Source: Halobaculum marinum | GTDB taxonomy: Archaea; Halobacteriota; Halobacteria; Halobacteriales; Haloferacaceae | Length of the DNA stretch: 64,000 nt | Assembly: GCF_029338555.1 (NCBI RefSeq) | Contig: NZ_CP119989.1 | Coordinates: forward strand, 2,480,001 to 2,544,000 | Direction of reading: 5' to 3' | Shown here: positions 44,706 to 53,020 of the stretch, piece after piece | Numbering within the stretch: position 1 is the stretch's first letter | Layout of the letters: each line of letters opens with the position of its first letter | Position numbers and translations under genes: made by a program | Notes under the pieces: model-generated | Told to the model about the DNA's origin: nothing | Database searches by the model: none | The model's input: only the letters and a program-made list of their open reading frames with translations

Positions 44706-44712
44706 ATTTATC
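44706..44712 (+). promoter_or_regulatory. TATA box of argS
   Basis: ATTTATC centred 26 bases before the argS ATG (44735); a leaderless transcript is predicted. Confidence 0.5.
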
Positions 44713-44734
44713 GGCGGCGGCGGAAGCGACGCGC

Positions 44735-46498
44735 ATGTTCAGACAGTTCCGGTCGGCCGTGGCGGCGGCGCTGGAAGACGCGCTCGCCGACCTCGGCTAC
44801 CCGACCGACGACCTCGGCATCGAGGACCCGCCCGACGGCGTCGACGCGACGCTCGCCTCCAGCGTCGCCTTCCGACTCGCGGGCGAGGCGGGTGCCCCGC
44901 CGCCGCAGGTCGCCGGCGAGGTCGTCGACGCGGTCGACGTCGAGACGACCGAGTACCTCGCGCGCGTCGCCGCGAACGGCCCGTACGTGAACTTCTTCGT
45001 CGACGACGCCTACCTCGCGGACACGCTCGACGCCGCCCGCGACACGGAGTTTGGAAACCTCCCGCCCAACGGGGAGTCGGTCGTCGTCGAGCACACCTCC
45101 GCGAACCCGACCGGTCCCGTCCACGTCGGTCGCGCGCGCAACCCGATCATCGGCGACGCCGTCGCCAACGCCATCGAGTACGCCGGCTACGACGTCGACC
45201 GTCACTACTACGTCAACGACGCAGGGCGCCAGATGGCCGTGTTCACGTGGGCCTACGAGACGTTCGACGAGGCCGACCTGCCCGAGCCAGAGCGCGACAC
45301 GCCCGACTACGACCTCGTCCGCTACTACCGCAAGGGGAACGCGTTCCTCGAAGACGGCGACGAAACCGAGGTCGAGGCCGCGGAGGCCGAGATCCAGTCG
45401 ATCATGCAGGGGCTGGAGGAGGGTGACGAGGACACCTACGAGCGCGTCAGCGAAGTCGTCGACACGGTGCTGGAGGGGATGCGCGCCACCCTCGCGCGCC
45501 TCCCCGCCGAGTTCGACGAGTTCGTCAAGGAGACGCGGTTCATGCGCGACGGCTCCGCCGACGAGGTCGTCGAGCGCCTGCGCGAGTTGGACGAGTCCGT
45601 CTACGAGGAGGACGCCTGGCAGTTGGACCTCTCCGAGTTCGGCATCGACAAACTGCTCGTGTTCCTGCGGTCGGACGGGACGACGCTGTACACGACCCGC
45701 GACCTCGCGCACCACGAGTGGAAGTTCGACAACTACGACCGCGCGGTGACGGTCATCGGCGAGGACCACAAGCTGGCGTTCGACCAACTCCGGTACGCGC
45801 TTGAGTTGCTCGACAACGACACCGAGCAGCTCGAACAGCTGTTCTACTCGTGGGTGAACCTCCCCGGCGGCGAGGGGATGAGCACCCGCGCTGGCACCGG
45901 CATCGACCTCGACGACCTGCTCGACGAGGCGGTCGACCGCGCCCGCGAGGAGGTCGAACGCCGCATGGACGACCGCATCCGCAACGACGACCTCACCGAG
46001 GAGGACGTCGAGCGTATCGCCCGGCAGGTCGGCATCGGGGCGGTACGCTACGACATCGTGAGCAAGCAGCCCACGAAGTCGATCACCTTCGAGTGGGACC
46101 GCGCGCTCGACTTCGAGGCGCAGTCGGCGCCGTACGTCCAGTACGTCCACGCGCGCTGTTGCGGCATCGTCGCCGAGGCCGGCGACGAGGGGCTGGCGCC
46201 CGACGCGACGGTCGACCCCGCCGCGCTGTCGACGCCCGAGGAGGCCGCCTTGCTCCGTGTGATCGCCCGCTTCCCCGCGGTCGTCGAGGAGGCCGCCGAG
46301 GACCTGGAGCCCCACCGCGTCGCCACCTACACCCGCGAGTTCGCCGAGACGTTCAACGCCTTCTACCGCGAGTGCCCGGTGCTCACCGCCGACGACGAGG
46401 CGACCCGCGAGGCCCGCCTCGCGCTCGTGGCCGCCGCGCGCAACACGATCGCGAACGCGCTCGACGTGCTCGGGGTCGAAGCCCCCGAGTCGATGTAA
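44735..46498 (+). CDS. argS: arginyl-tRNA synthetase
   Basis: A 587-residue class I enzyme that charges tRNA-Arg. The N-terminal Add1 domain (about 1-110) precedes the HIGH-like motif HVGRARN at about 129. The KMSKS equivalent appears as [11 protein letters not shown], the usual degenerate form for ArgRS. The C-terminal helical anticodon-binding DALR domain follows (about 460-587), ending [15 protein letters not shown]. The start at MFRQFRSAV is supported by the TATA box 26 bases upstream, not the much longer open frame. Confidence 0.96.
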   Translation: MFRQFRSAVAAALEDALADLGYPTDDLGIEDPPDGVDATLASSVAFRLAGEAGAPPPQVAGEVVDAVDVETTEYLARVAANGPYVNFFVDDAYLADTLDAARDTEFGNLPPNGESVVVEHTSANPTGPVHVGRARNPIIGDAVANAIEYAGYDVDRHYYVNDAGRQMAVFTWAYETFDEADLPEPERDTPDYDLVRYYRKGNAFLEDGDETEVEAAEAEIQSIMQGLEEGDEDTYERVSEVVDTVLEGMRATLARLPAEFDEFVKETRFMRDGSADEVVERLRELDESVYEEDAWQLDLSEFGIDKLLVFLRSDGTTLYTTRDLAHHEWKFDNYDRAVTVIGEDHKLAFDQLRYALELLDNDTEQLEQLFYSWVNLPGGEGMSTRAGTGIDLDDLLDEAVDRAREEVERRMDDRIRNDDLTEEDVERIARQVGIGAVRYDIVSKQPTKSITFEWDRALDFEAQSAPYVQYVHARCCGIVAEAGDEGLAPDATVDPAALSTPEEAALLRVIARFPAVVEEAAEDLEPHRVATYTREFAETFNAFYRECPVLTADDEATREARLALVAAARNTIANALDVLGVEAPESM

Positions 46499-46528
46499 GC
46501 GCGGGCGAAACACACATCTTCGACGGGT

Positions 46529-46548
46529 GACACACCGGCTGGTGTGTC
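46529..46548. terminator. inverted repeat after argS, overlapping a downstream start codon
   Basis: A perfect 8-bp hairpin GACACACC-GGCT-GGTGTGTC, 31 bases after the argS stop. No U-tract follows. It could end argS transcripts, or act on the small ORF whose GTG (46544) lies in the right arm. Confidence 0.4.
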
Positions 46549-46753
46549 CCACATCGACGAGGAGCCCTCCGACACAGCGACCGCCGCAGCAGAGCCACTC
46601 GCCGTGATCACGATCTGGGTCGTCGTCTTTCTCGCGGCGGAGCTTCTCGTGCCCACGGGACTGCCCGACCTCGTGGTCGCGGGTCCCGTCGGCGGCGTCG
46701 CGTTCGTCGTCTCGCGGCGCTATCTCGCGGCGAGACGGGAGAACGAGTCGTGA
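46544..46753 (+). CDS. small two-helix membrane protein
   Basis: A 69-residue protein with a polar N-terminus and two hydrophobic helices (AVITIWVVVFLAAELLVP, VVAGPVGGVAFVVSRRYLA), ending in a basic tail RRYLAARRENES, the positive-inside rule for a cytosolic C-terminus. The GTG start at 46544 is inside a hairpin. Function unknown; the lack of a better start keeps confidence moderate. Confidence 0.5.
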   Translation: MSHIDEEPSDTATAAAEPLAVITIWVVVFLAAELLVPTGLPDLVVAGPVGGVAFVVSRRYLAARRENES

Positions 46754-46810
46754 GTCGTTTGTCTGAGGTGGTTTGTCGTCGGTTCGTCGTGGCCCGCGTG
46801 GTCGCCGTCG

Positions 46811-46957
46811 TTACGCCGCCAGCGGCACCAGCACGCCCGCGGGGGTGATCAGACTGCCGCCGACCGACAGCACGGCGATGGCGCCCAGTCCGAGCGCGAG
46901 GACGATGAAGACGAGAATCCACCAGATCGGCACGGAGTCGTTGCCTGCTTCGCTCAT
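46811..46957 (-). CDS. 48-residue single-helix membrane microprotein
   Basis: Too short for the usual cut-offs. ATG at 46957 encodes MSEAGNDSVPIWWILVFIVL, continuing with one hydrophobic helix (to about residue 34) and ending GVLVPLAA. An acidic/polar N-terminus before IWW at the membrane interface is typical of small haloarchaeal membrane proteins. It is divergent from nothing obvious and convergent with the preceding small ORF. The codon choice (strong G/C third positions) supports coding. Confidence 0.55.
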   Translation of the reverse strand: MSEAGNDSVPIWWILVFIVLALGLGAIAVLSVGGSLITPAGVLVPLAA

Positions 46958-47004
46958 ACTCGGGTGAGGCGCGGGCGGAGAAAAGAAACTCCCGATCCGT
47001 GCGC

Positions 47005-48333
47005 CTACCGGAACAGCCGACCGAGGAAGCCGCCCTCGTCGGCGTCGCCGTCGCCGTCGCCGTCGTCGTCCTCGCTCGACTGCTTGCGCTTCGCCTCCTC
47101 GGTGCGCTCCTTGCTCTGCTGGGCGAACGGGATCACGTCCTCACCGATCTCGGCGGACTCACCCGACTCCGCGTCCTCGACCGTCGGTGCGTCGCCCCGG
47201 TACTCGTCGTACTCGTCGCCTTCGAGGACGGTGCTCCGTGCCGCCGCCGCCGCCTCGTCCTCGGAACCGTCGTCCGCGTCGTCGTCGTCGAGGATGACCG
47301 CGTCGTCAGTCTCCGGGTCCGCCGCCGCGTCCTCGGTGGGTACGTCGCCGTCGGCAGCCTCTTCGTCAGCTTCCTCCTCGCCGTCGCCGTCCTCGCCGTC
47401 TGCACCGACGGCCGCCGCGACGTCGTCGTCGCTGGAGTCGGCGTTGTCGTCGGGGTCGGCGACCTCGTCGAGGTCGTCTGCGTCCGCTTCTCCGTCTGTG
47501 TCGGCTTCTCCGTCGACTGCCGCATCCGAGTCTGCGTCCGCGTCCACGTCGTCGACCGTCGCCTCGTCGGGACCGGCGTCGGCGGCGGCGGCGTACTCGG
47601 GGTCGTCCGGGGTCGCCTCGCTGTGCTCGGGCGTCGGCGCCGCGCGGATCGGTTCGCCGGTGAGCGAGGAGGCGAGCGACCGGTAGGCCGCCGCGGCGTC
47701 GCTGTCGGGAGCCAGCGCAGAGAGGGGGACACCCTCGGCCTGCGACCTGGCGACCAGCGGGTCGTCCGGAATGGCGCCCAACACCGGTACGTCGACGTCG
47801 CCGGTGTCCTCGTCGCCGTCGGCCTCGTTGAGCGCGATCCCGACGACCGCACCGCCGAGTTTCTCGGTGAGGTCCTGCGTCTTGCGCGTGTTCGCGAGGC
47901 CGTCGCGCGTGGGCGTCGACACGAGCAACACGCCGTCGGCGACCGACAGCGGGAGGGCCGTCTGGTGGGTGAGGCCGGCGCCGGTGTCGACGATCACGTA
48001 GTCGGCCGCCGTGATCGCCTCCAGCACGTCGACGATCTCTCCCGGGTCTGCCTTGCGGAAGTGTTCGAGCGTCCCCCCGCCCGGGAGGACCGCGAGTCCG
48101 TGTGGTCCCTCGCGCAGCGCCTCCTGCGGGTCGGCTTCTCCCGCGAGCACGTCGTGGAGCGTCACACCGTCGGGGTCGACGCCGAGCGACGGGCCGAGAC
48201 TGGCCGACCCGAGGTCCGCGTCGACCGCGACCGTGTCGTACCCCGCGGCCGCGAGCGTTGCCGCGAGGTTCGCGGCGGTGGTCGTCTTCCCGACCCCCCC
48301 TTTCACGCTCGCGACTGCGTAGATCGTCGGCAT
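47005..48333 (-). CDS. MinD-family ATPase with long acidic C-terminal tail (MinD4-like)
   Basis: A 442-residue protein. The N-terminal about 240 residues are a deviant-Walker ATPase: ASVKGGVGKTTTAANLA (residues 9-18 P-loop with signature Lys), VDADLGSASLG, YVIVDTGAGL. The remaining about 200 residues are an Asp/Glu/Ala-rich disordered tail that ends in GGFLGRLFR, a short conserved-looking membrane- or partner-binding tip. In Haloferax, MinD4 has such a tail and positions chemosensory arrays and archaella at poles; I recall that it lies near the atp cluster there, as here. Orthology is my inference. Confidence 0.87.
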   Translation of the reverse strand: MPTIYAVASVKGGVGKTTTAANLAATLAAAGYDTVAVDADLGSASLGPSLGVDPDGVTLHDVLAGEADPQEALREGPHGLAVLPGGGTLEHFRKADPGEIVDVLEAITAADYVIVDTGAGLTHQTALPLSVADGVLLVSTPTRDGLANTRKTQDLTEKLGGAVVGIALNEADGDEDTGDVDVPVLGAIPDDPLVARSQAEGVPLSALAPDSDAAAAYRSLASSLTGEPIRAAPTPEHSEATPDDPEYAAAADAGPDEATVDDVDADADSDAAVDGEADTDGEADADDLDEVADPDDNADSSDDDVAAAVGADGEDGDGEEEADEEAADGDVPTEDAAADPETDDAVILDDDDADDGSEDEAAAAARSTVLEGDEYDEYRGDAPTVEDAESGESAEIGEDVIPFAQQSKERTEEAKRKQSSEDDDGDGDGDADEGGFLGRLFR

Positions 48334-48359
48334 TTACCGTGGCTACGGCGTCCCCCCAT

Positions 48360-48366
48360 GATAAAG
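48360..48366 (-). promoter_or_regulatory. TATA box of the minD-like gene
   Basis: Minus-strand CTTTATC centred 30 bases before the ATG; predicts a near-leaderless mRNA. Confidence 0.5.
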
Positions 48367-48577
48367 GTGGTTCCCGACGTGTCGGCTCGCCGTCTGACGG
48401 ACGCCGGTGGGAGTCGAGTCCGAAGCGACGGCGGGTGATGGCGGGTGACGACGGGCGACAGTGAGCGGCAATGGCGGACGGCAGTGCAGGGTGCTGCAGG
48501 GCGATTCGGCGGGCGAGTCGGTGTCTCGTTCCAGTATTCAACAGGTACTTACCCCGTCGCCGGCGAACTATGCCGTA

Positions 48578-49843
48578 ATGAGTAGCGACGCGCAGGAGGA
48601 GCAGGCGAGCGAGGACAGACGGAAGTACGAGTTCCGGAAAGTCCTCGACGAGCTCGACGACTTCGAGGGCTCGGGCACCCAACTCGTCACGATCTACATC
48701 CCCGACGACAAGCAGATTTCCGACGTGGTCGCCCACGTCACCCAGGAGCACAGCGAGGCGTCCAACATCAAGTCCAAGCAGACGCGGACCGCGGTGCAGG
48801 ACGCGCTCACCAGCATCAAAGACCGCCTCCGCTACTACGACGTGTACCCGCCGGACAACGGCATCGTCATCTTCTCGGGCGCGGTCAACACCGGCGGCGG
48901 CCAGACGGACATGGTGACGAAGGTGCTGGAGTCGCCGCCGGAGCCGATCCAGTCGTTCCGCTACCACTGCGACTCCAACTTCCTCACCGGCCCGCTTGAG
49001 GACATGATGACGGACAAGGGCCTGTTCGGGCTCATCGTCCTCGACCGCCGCGAGGCGAACGTCGGCTGGCTCAAGGGCAAGCGCGTCGAGCCCGTCAAGT
49101 CAGCGTCCTCGCTCGTCCCCGGCAAGCAGCGGAAAGGTGGCCAGTCCGCACAGCGGTTCGCCCGCCTGCGCCTGGAGGCCATCGACAACTTCTACCAGGA
49201 GGTCGCGGGGATGGCCGACGACCTGATGGTGGACAAGCGCCACGACATCGAGGGCATCCTCGTGGGCGGTCCCTCCCCCACGAAAGACGAGTTCCTCGAC
49301 GGCGACTACCTCCACCACGAACTCCAGGATCTGGTCCTCGGGAAGTTCGACGTGGCTTACACCGACGAGTCCGGCCTGTACGACCTCGTCGACGCCGCCA
49401 GCGACGTGCTCGCCGACCAAGAGGTCGTCAAGGACAAACGCCAGATGGAGGAGTTCTTCGAGAAGCTCCACACCGGCGGCGAGGCCACGTACGGCTTCGA
49501 GCAGACCCGACGCAACCTCATCATGGGGTCGGTCGAGCGCCTCCTCCTCTCCGAGGACCTCCACGACGACGTGATCACCTACGAGTGCTCGAACGGGCAC
49601 GAGGAACGCGAGGTCGTCGAACGCCGTCACTCCACGCCGGACCACGAGTGCGAGGAGTGTGGCGAGGTCGTCGACGCGAGCGAGGCCGGCGAGCGCGAGG
49701 ACGTCGTCGAACACCTCATGAACATCGCCGACCAGCGCGGCACCGAGACGAAGTTCATCTCCACGGACTTCGAGAAGGGCGAACAGCTCATGGACGCCTT
49801 CGGCGGCGTCGCCGGCATCCTCCGCTACTCGACCGGCGTCTAA
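48578..49843 (+). CDS. prf1: peptide chain release factor aRF1
   Basis: A 421-residue class I release factor of the archaeal/eukaryotic type, acting on all three stop codons. NIKS (ASNIKSKQTR, about 63-66) reads the stop codon and GGQ (RKGGQSAQRF, about 187-189) triggers peptidyl-tRNA hydrolysis. The C-terminal domain has two Cys pairs (YECSNGH, HECEECGE) forming a zinc ribbon. The ATG at 48578 gives the standard length; a longer open frame upstream is GC-driven. Confidence 0.96.
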   Translation: MSSDAQEEQASEDRRKYEFRKVLDELDDFEGSGTQLVTIYIPDDKQISDVVAHVTQEHSEASNIKSKQTRTAVQDALTSIKDRLRYYDVYPPDNGIVIFSGAVNTGGGQTDMVTKVLESPPEPIQSFRYHCDSNFLTGPLEDMMTDKGLFGLIVLDRREANVGWLKGKRVEPVKSASSLVPGKQRKGGQSAQRFARLRLEAIDNFYQEVAGMADDLMVDKRHDIEGILVGGPSPTKDEFLDGDYLHHELQDLVLGKFDVAYTDESGLYDLVDAASDVLADQEVVKDKRQMEEFFEKLHTGGEATYGFEQTRRNLIMGSVERLLLSEDLHDDVITYECSNGHEEREVVERRHSTPDHECEECGEVVDASEAGEREDVVEHLMNIADQRGTETKFISTDFEKGEQLMDAFGGVAGILRYSTGV

Positions 49844-49918
49844 ACACCCCGCTCCTCCTGCGCGTCGCTTCGCCCGTGCCGACACGGTATCCGTCGGCGT
49901 TCACGACGGCTTCTGGGC

Positions 49919-50842
49919 TCACTCGGCGGTCGTCTGCACGAGCACCACGCCGACGACGACGAGCACGCCGCCCGCGACCATCGTCGGCGTCACCGGCTCC
50001 GAGAGCACGACCGCTCCGAGCGCGACCGCGACGGTCGGCTCGGCGGTCGACAGTACGCCCGCGCGGCCGGCGCCGACGCGCGCGAGTCCGGCGAAGAACG
50101 CGAAGATGGCGAACGCCGTCGCGAGCACCCCGAGTGCCACGACGGCCCCCCAGCCGGCAGCGGTCGTCGGCACCGTCACGGCGTCGGTGACGAGCGCGAC
50201 GACCGCCAGCGACACCGCCGCCGCGGGCGCGACGTAGGCGGTGAGCACGCGTTCGTCCGCCGTCTCTAGCGTCGCTCGCGAGACGACGATGTAGGCGGCG
50301 TACATCGCGGCGGCGCCGAGCGTCGCCAGCGCCCCCACCGTGTCGAACGCCGCCGCGCCGGTCCACGAGATGAGCACGACACCCGCCAGCGACAGCCCCG
50401 CCGCCGCGACGGTCCTGACGCCGACGGACTCGTCGAGGAACGCCGACGCCAGCGCGACGACGAACAGCGGGTACGTGTAGAGGATCACCGCCGCGAGGCC
50501 GGCGCTCATCCGCTGGACGCCGACGAAGAACCCGTAGCTGACGCCGGCGTAGCCGACCGCACCCAGCGCGACCGCCGTCAGCGTCTCCCTGCGCGGTAAG
50601 GCGAGGTCGGGCGCGGCGTCGCCGCCCACCGCCCGTCCGACGAGCAGGCCCGCCCACACGACGGCGGTGCCGACGGCGAATCGGAGCGCGAGCGCCGACG
50701 GCACCGTCAGCCCCTCGCGGAACGCCACCTCGCCGAGGACGCCGAGCGTCCCGAAGGCGGCAGCCGACGAGAGGACGAGCAGCGTCCCCACCGTGTCGCG
50801 GTCCATCGGTTCGTATCCGGGTCGGACGCCGAGCGACGCCAT
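49919..50842 (-). CDS. EamA/DMT-superfamily transporter
   Basis: A 307-residue membrane protein with about ten helices arranged as two EamA repeats (the first around LVLSSAAAFGTLGVLGEVA, the second around TLGAAAMYAAYIVVSRATLE). YTYPLFVVALASAFLDESV is the usual helix 4 region, and ALGAVVLSEPVTPTM the equivalent in repeat two. It probably exports metabolites or drugs; substrate unknown. Monocistronic and facing the prf1 stop. Confidence 0.9.
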   Translation of the reverse strand: MASLGVRPGYEPMDRDTVGTLLVLSSAAAFGTLGVLGEVAFREGLTVPSALALRFAVGTAVVWAGLLVGRAVGGDAAPDLALPRRETLTAVALGAVGYAGVSYGFFVGVQRMSAGLAAVILYTYPLFVVALASAFLDESVGVRTVAAAGLSLAGVVLISWTGAAAFDTVGALATLGAAAMYAAYIVVSRATLETADERVLTAYVAPAAAVSLAVVALVTDAVTVPTTAAGWGAVVALGVLATAFAIFAFFAGLARVGAGRAGVLSTAEPTVAVALGAVVLSEPVTPTMVAGGVLVVVGVVLVQTTAE

Positions 50843-50904
50843 ACGTGTGGCGCTTCGGCGGCGACGGGGTACGGCGGGCCCCGGCGGGCCGCGGCGAGCC
50901 GCGG

Positions 50905-51312
50905 TCAGCCGTCCAACAGCGAGTCGAGTTGGTGCACGCGGCGCTGGAGGTCGAACTCCGGGACGACATCCGCCGCGCGGACGGCCTCGACCAGGCGGTC
51001 GAACGCGAGCGCCGTGTCCACGCCGTCTTGTTCGGCACGCGCACGGGTGGCGCGCGCCGCGTCCTTGTTCAACGCGATCGATGGCAGTGTCCCCACGAGC
51101 AGCGCGAACGCGGCGCCGCCGTCGCCGGTGGGGAACGACTCGTGGACGCGGTCGAACGCGGGGTCGTCTGCGGGCGCTGTGTCGGGCGCCGCCGCGACCG
51201 CCAGGCAGTGCGGGCAGACGCTCGCGACCGCCGCGCCGTCGGGTGCGTACTCGTGCAGTCCCTCGGGGACGGAGAACGCGACCGTCTCGGTGTCACAGGT
51301 TGGACAGTTCAT
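50905..51312 (-). CDS. zinc-ribbon protein (DUF6276-like)
   Basis: A 135-residue haloarchaeal protein starting MNCPTCDTETVAFSVPEGL. CPTC (3-6) and VCPHCLAV (about 33-38) form one zinc ribbon. The rest is helical (PIALN-type and DLQRRVHQLDSLLDG). I recall this as DUF6276; function unknown. It is upstream of and on the same strand as the EamA gene, with 62 bases between, so the pair may be cotranscribed. Confidence 0.72.
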   Translation of the reverse strand: MNCPTCDTETVAFSVPEGLHEYAPDGAAVASVCPHCLAVAAAPDTAPADDPAFDRVHESFPTGDGGAAFALLVGTLPSIALNKDAARATRARAEQDGVDTALAFDRLVEAVRAADVVPEFDLQRRVHQLDSLLDG

Positions 51313-51467
51313 ACCCGGCGTGACGACCGGGAGGTGATAAACGTCGGGGACGGGCGACCGTCGTCACCGACCGGGAGCGGCGTCGTGAGAACGGTGTGGT
51401 GTCGGAGTCGGCGAGACGAGAACGGGTCCCTTCGCCGGGTCGGTGGGTGCGGGTGCGGCGGAGGTCG

Positions 51468-52175
51468 TCAGTCGTCGCTCTCGGCGACGCCCGCTTCCAG
51501 CGCCGCTGCCTCGGCCTCTGCGGCGGCCTCACGCTCTTCGGCCTTCTCCTCTTCTTCCTTCTTCGCCTTGATCTTCTTGAGCCGGAAGATTTCCTCGCGC
51601 TCTTGCTCCTCGAGCTTCTGCTCGATGTACTCTTTGTTCTCGTTGAGTTCGGGCAGGAGCTTGAACTCCAGCGCGTTGACGCGGCGCTTCGTCGTCTCGA
51701 TCTCTTCGAGCATCTTCTTCATCGCCGTCTCCACCTCGGCGGCGAGGATGATCGACTCGATCAGCTCCTCGTAGGCGTCCGCCGCCTCGTCGATGCGGGC
51801 GGAGGAGCCGAGCACGCCGTAGCCGCGCTCGTCGAGGTTCTTCTTCACCTTCGACGACTCGATCTGCGGGACGACCACGCCCATGATGTTCTTCGACTGG
51901 GTCGTGATCTCGGGGTGCTCTTTCAGCGCGGCTGCGGCGCCGCGGACGGCGACGTCGCCCTCCATCGCGCGAGCCTTGTTGATCTTCGTCTGGGCCGTCT
52001 CGTAGTCGGCCTCCAGCTGGTCGCGGACGTCCTGCGCCTGGTCGAGGATGTCCATGAACTCCATGATGAGGCCGTCGCGCTTCTGCTCGAGCGTGTCGTG
52101 GCCCCGCTCCGAGAGGTCGATGCGGTCCTCGATCTCCATGAGGTTCTTCCGGGTCGGCTTGACGTCCTCCGCCAT
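51468..52175 (-). CDS. atpD: A-type ATP synthase subunit D
   Basis: A 235-residue central-stalk subunit. The family start is visible: [36 protein letters not shown]. Long N- and C-terminal helices form the coiled-coil rotor that turns inside the A3B3 head. The C-terminal about 40 residues are a charged helix ending [13 protein letters not shown]. It is separated from atpB by 4 kb, and has its own TATA-like GATTAAC (52206-52212) about 34 bases upstream, overlapping the stop of the preceding gene. Confidence 0.94.
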   Translation of the reverse strand: MAEDVKPTRKNLMEIEDRIDLSERGHDTLEQKRDGLIMEFMDILDQAQDVRDQLEADYETAQTKINKARAMEGDVAVRGAAAALKEHPEITTQSKNIMGVVVPQIESSKVKKNLDERGYGVLGSSARIDEAADAYEELIESIILAAEVETAMKKMLEEIETTKRRVNALEFKLLPELNENKEYIEQKLEEQEREEIFRLKKIKAKKEEEEKAEEREAAAEAEAAALEAGVAESDD

Positions 52176-52205
52176 AGTCTTGGAGGGAAGTTGCGGGGCG
52201 AGGGT

Positions 52206-52212
52206 GTTAATC
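52206..52212 (-). promoter_or_regulatory. TATA box of atpD
   Basis: Minus-strand GATTAAC centred 34 bases before the atpD ATG, overlapping the TAA of the upstream surface-protein gene. It would let atpD be expressed without its neighbours. Confidence 0.4.
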
Positions 52213-52968
52213 CTTGTTAGTCGCCCGCCGGCGAACCGCGAGCAGTACCGCACCCGCGAGCGCCGTGACCAACACTCCGGGGAGCGGTGTCGGGGCCGAT
52301 GTCGCTGTGCCGTCTGCCGAGTCACCGTCCGCGTCGGCCGCGGATGCTGCTGGGGCGAACGTCGCCGAGAACCCCTCAAGCGACGCCCCGCCCGACCACG
52401 CTGCAGCCCTGCCATCGACGGCGTCGGGCGTCGGGTTCGCCTCGTCGAACGTGTACCCCGTAGGCCCGCGAACCACGAACGCTCGGTCCGGCTCGAACCC
52501 GCTCGCGAACGGAGCGCCGACCGTCAGCCGGTCCCCTTCGACCACCGCGAGGTTCGTCCACGTCGCTGCGATTGTGACGACGCCGGTGGCCCCACCGTCG
52601 TCTGTCGATACGTGGACCGTCGCATTCCGAACAGCCATCGAACGACCCGTCCGCTCGCCAGCCTGCGACGCGACTCGGTCGATGCGCTCGGCGAACCTGC
52701 GCGAGACGTTCTCGCGGTCGTCGTCGACCGCCTCGAACGCACGTCGCTCGCCGTCGGACGACAGGTCGAACGTCAGCCGGAGCGCCACGGTCGCGTCACC
52801 TTGCTCGGTCACGTTCACGACGAACGCCTCCGTGGCGCCGGTCGTCAAGTCGGTCGACGCGGTCTCCGTCGCCGCGGCGGGACCGACCGCTGTCGTGGCT
52901 GCGACAGCCACCGTCAGCGCAAGCAGGAGACGAACTGTCCTGTTCGACCCACGGCTCGTTCCGACCAT
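52207..52968 (-). CDS. membrane-anchored surface protein (DUF7345-like)
   Basis: A 253-residue protein (ATG at 52968; GTG at 52971 possible). N-terminal Sec signal ([21 protein letters not shown]), an extracellular domain of about 170 residues, and a C-terminal single helix ([20 protein letters not shown]). The ectodomain has [26 protein letters not shown] and a [16 protein letters not shown] segment that align with the winged-helix-containing protein encoded at 55028-56182 (FQASFEQNKSERLDRFSGRIDGV; VDGDRVVAGDVFGSGF). The two are therefore paralogues of a haloarchaeal surface domain family. Function unknown. Confidence 0.8.
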   Translation of the reverse strand: MVGTSRGSNRTVRLLLALTVAVAATTAVGPAAATETASTDLTTGATEAFVVNVTEQGDATVALRLTFDLSSDGERRAFEAVDDDRENVSRRFAERIDRVASQAGERTGRSMAVRNATVHVSTDDGGATGVVTIAATWTNLAVVEGDRLTVGAPFASGFEPDRAFVVRGPTGYTFDEANPTPDAVDGRAAAWSGGASLEGFSATFAPAASAADADGDSADGTATSAPTPLPGVLVTALAGAVLLAVRRRATNKD

Positions 52969-53020
52969 CACCGCCGACCTCGACCGGCGTCAACTCGTCG
53001 GCTGGTCCGTCCCTGGTTGT

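Noticed and set aside
43751-44734. N-terminal extension of argS through rbkR
   Set aside because: Antisense to rbkR, and the TATA box with a 26-base spacing marks the ATG at 44735.
46964-47686. Ser-rich rightward frame opposite the minD-like gene
   Set aside because: Its Ser/Ala repeats are the complement of the Asp/Glu-coding tail of the MinD-like protein.
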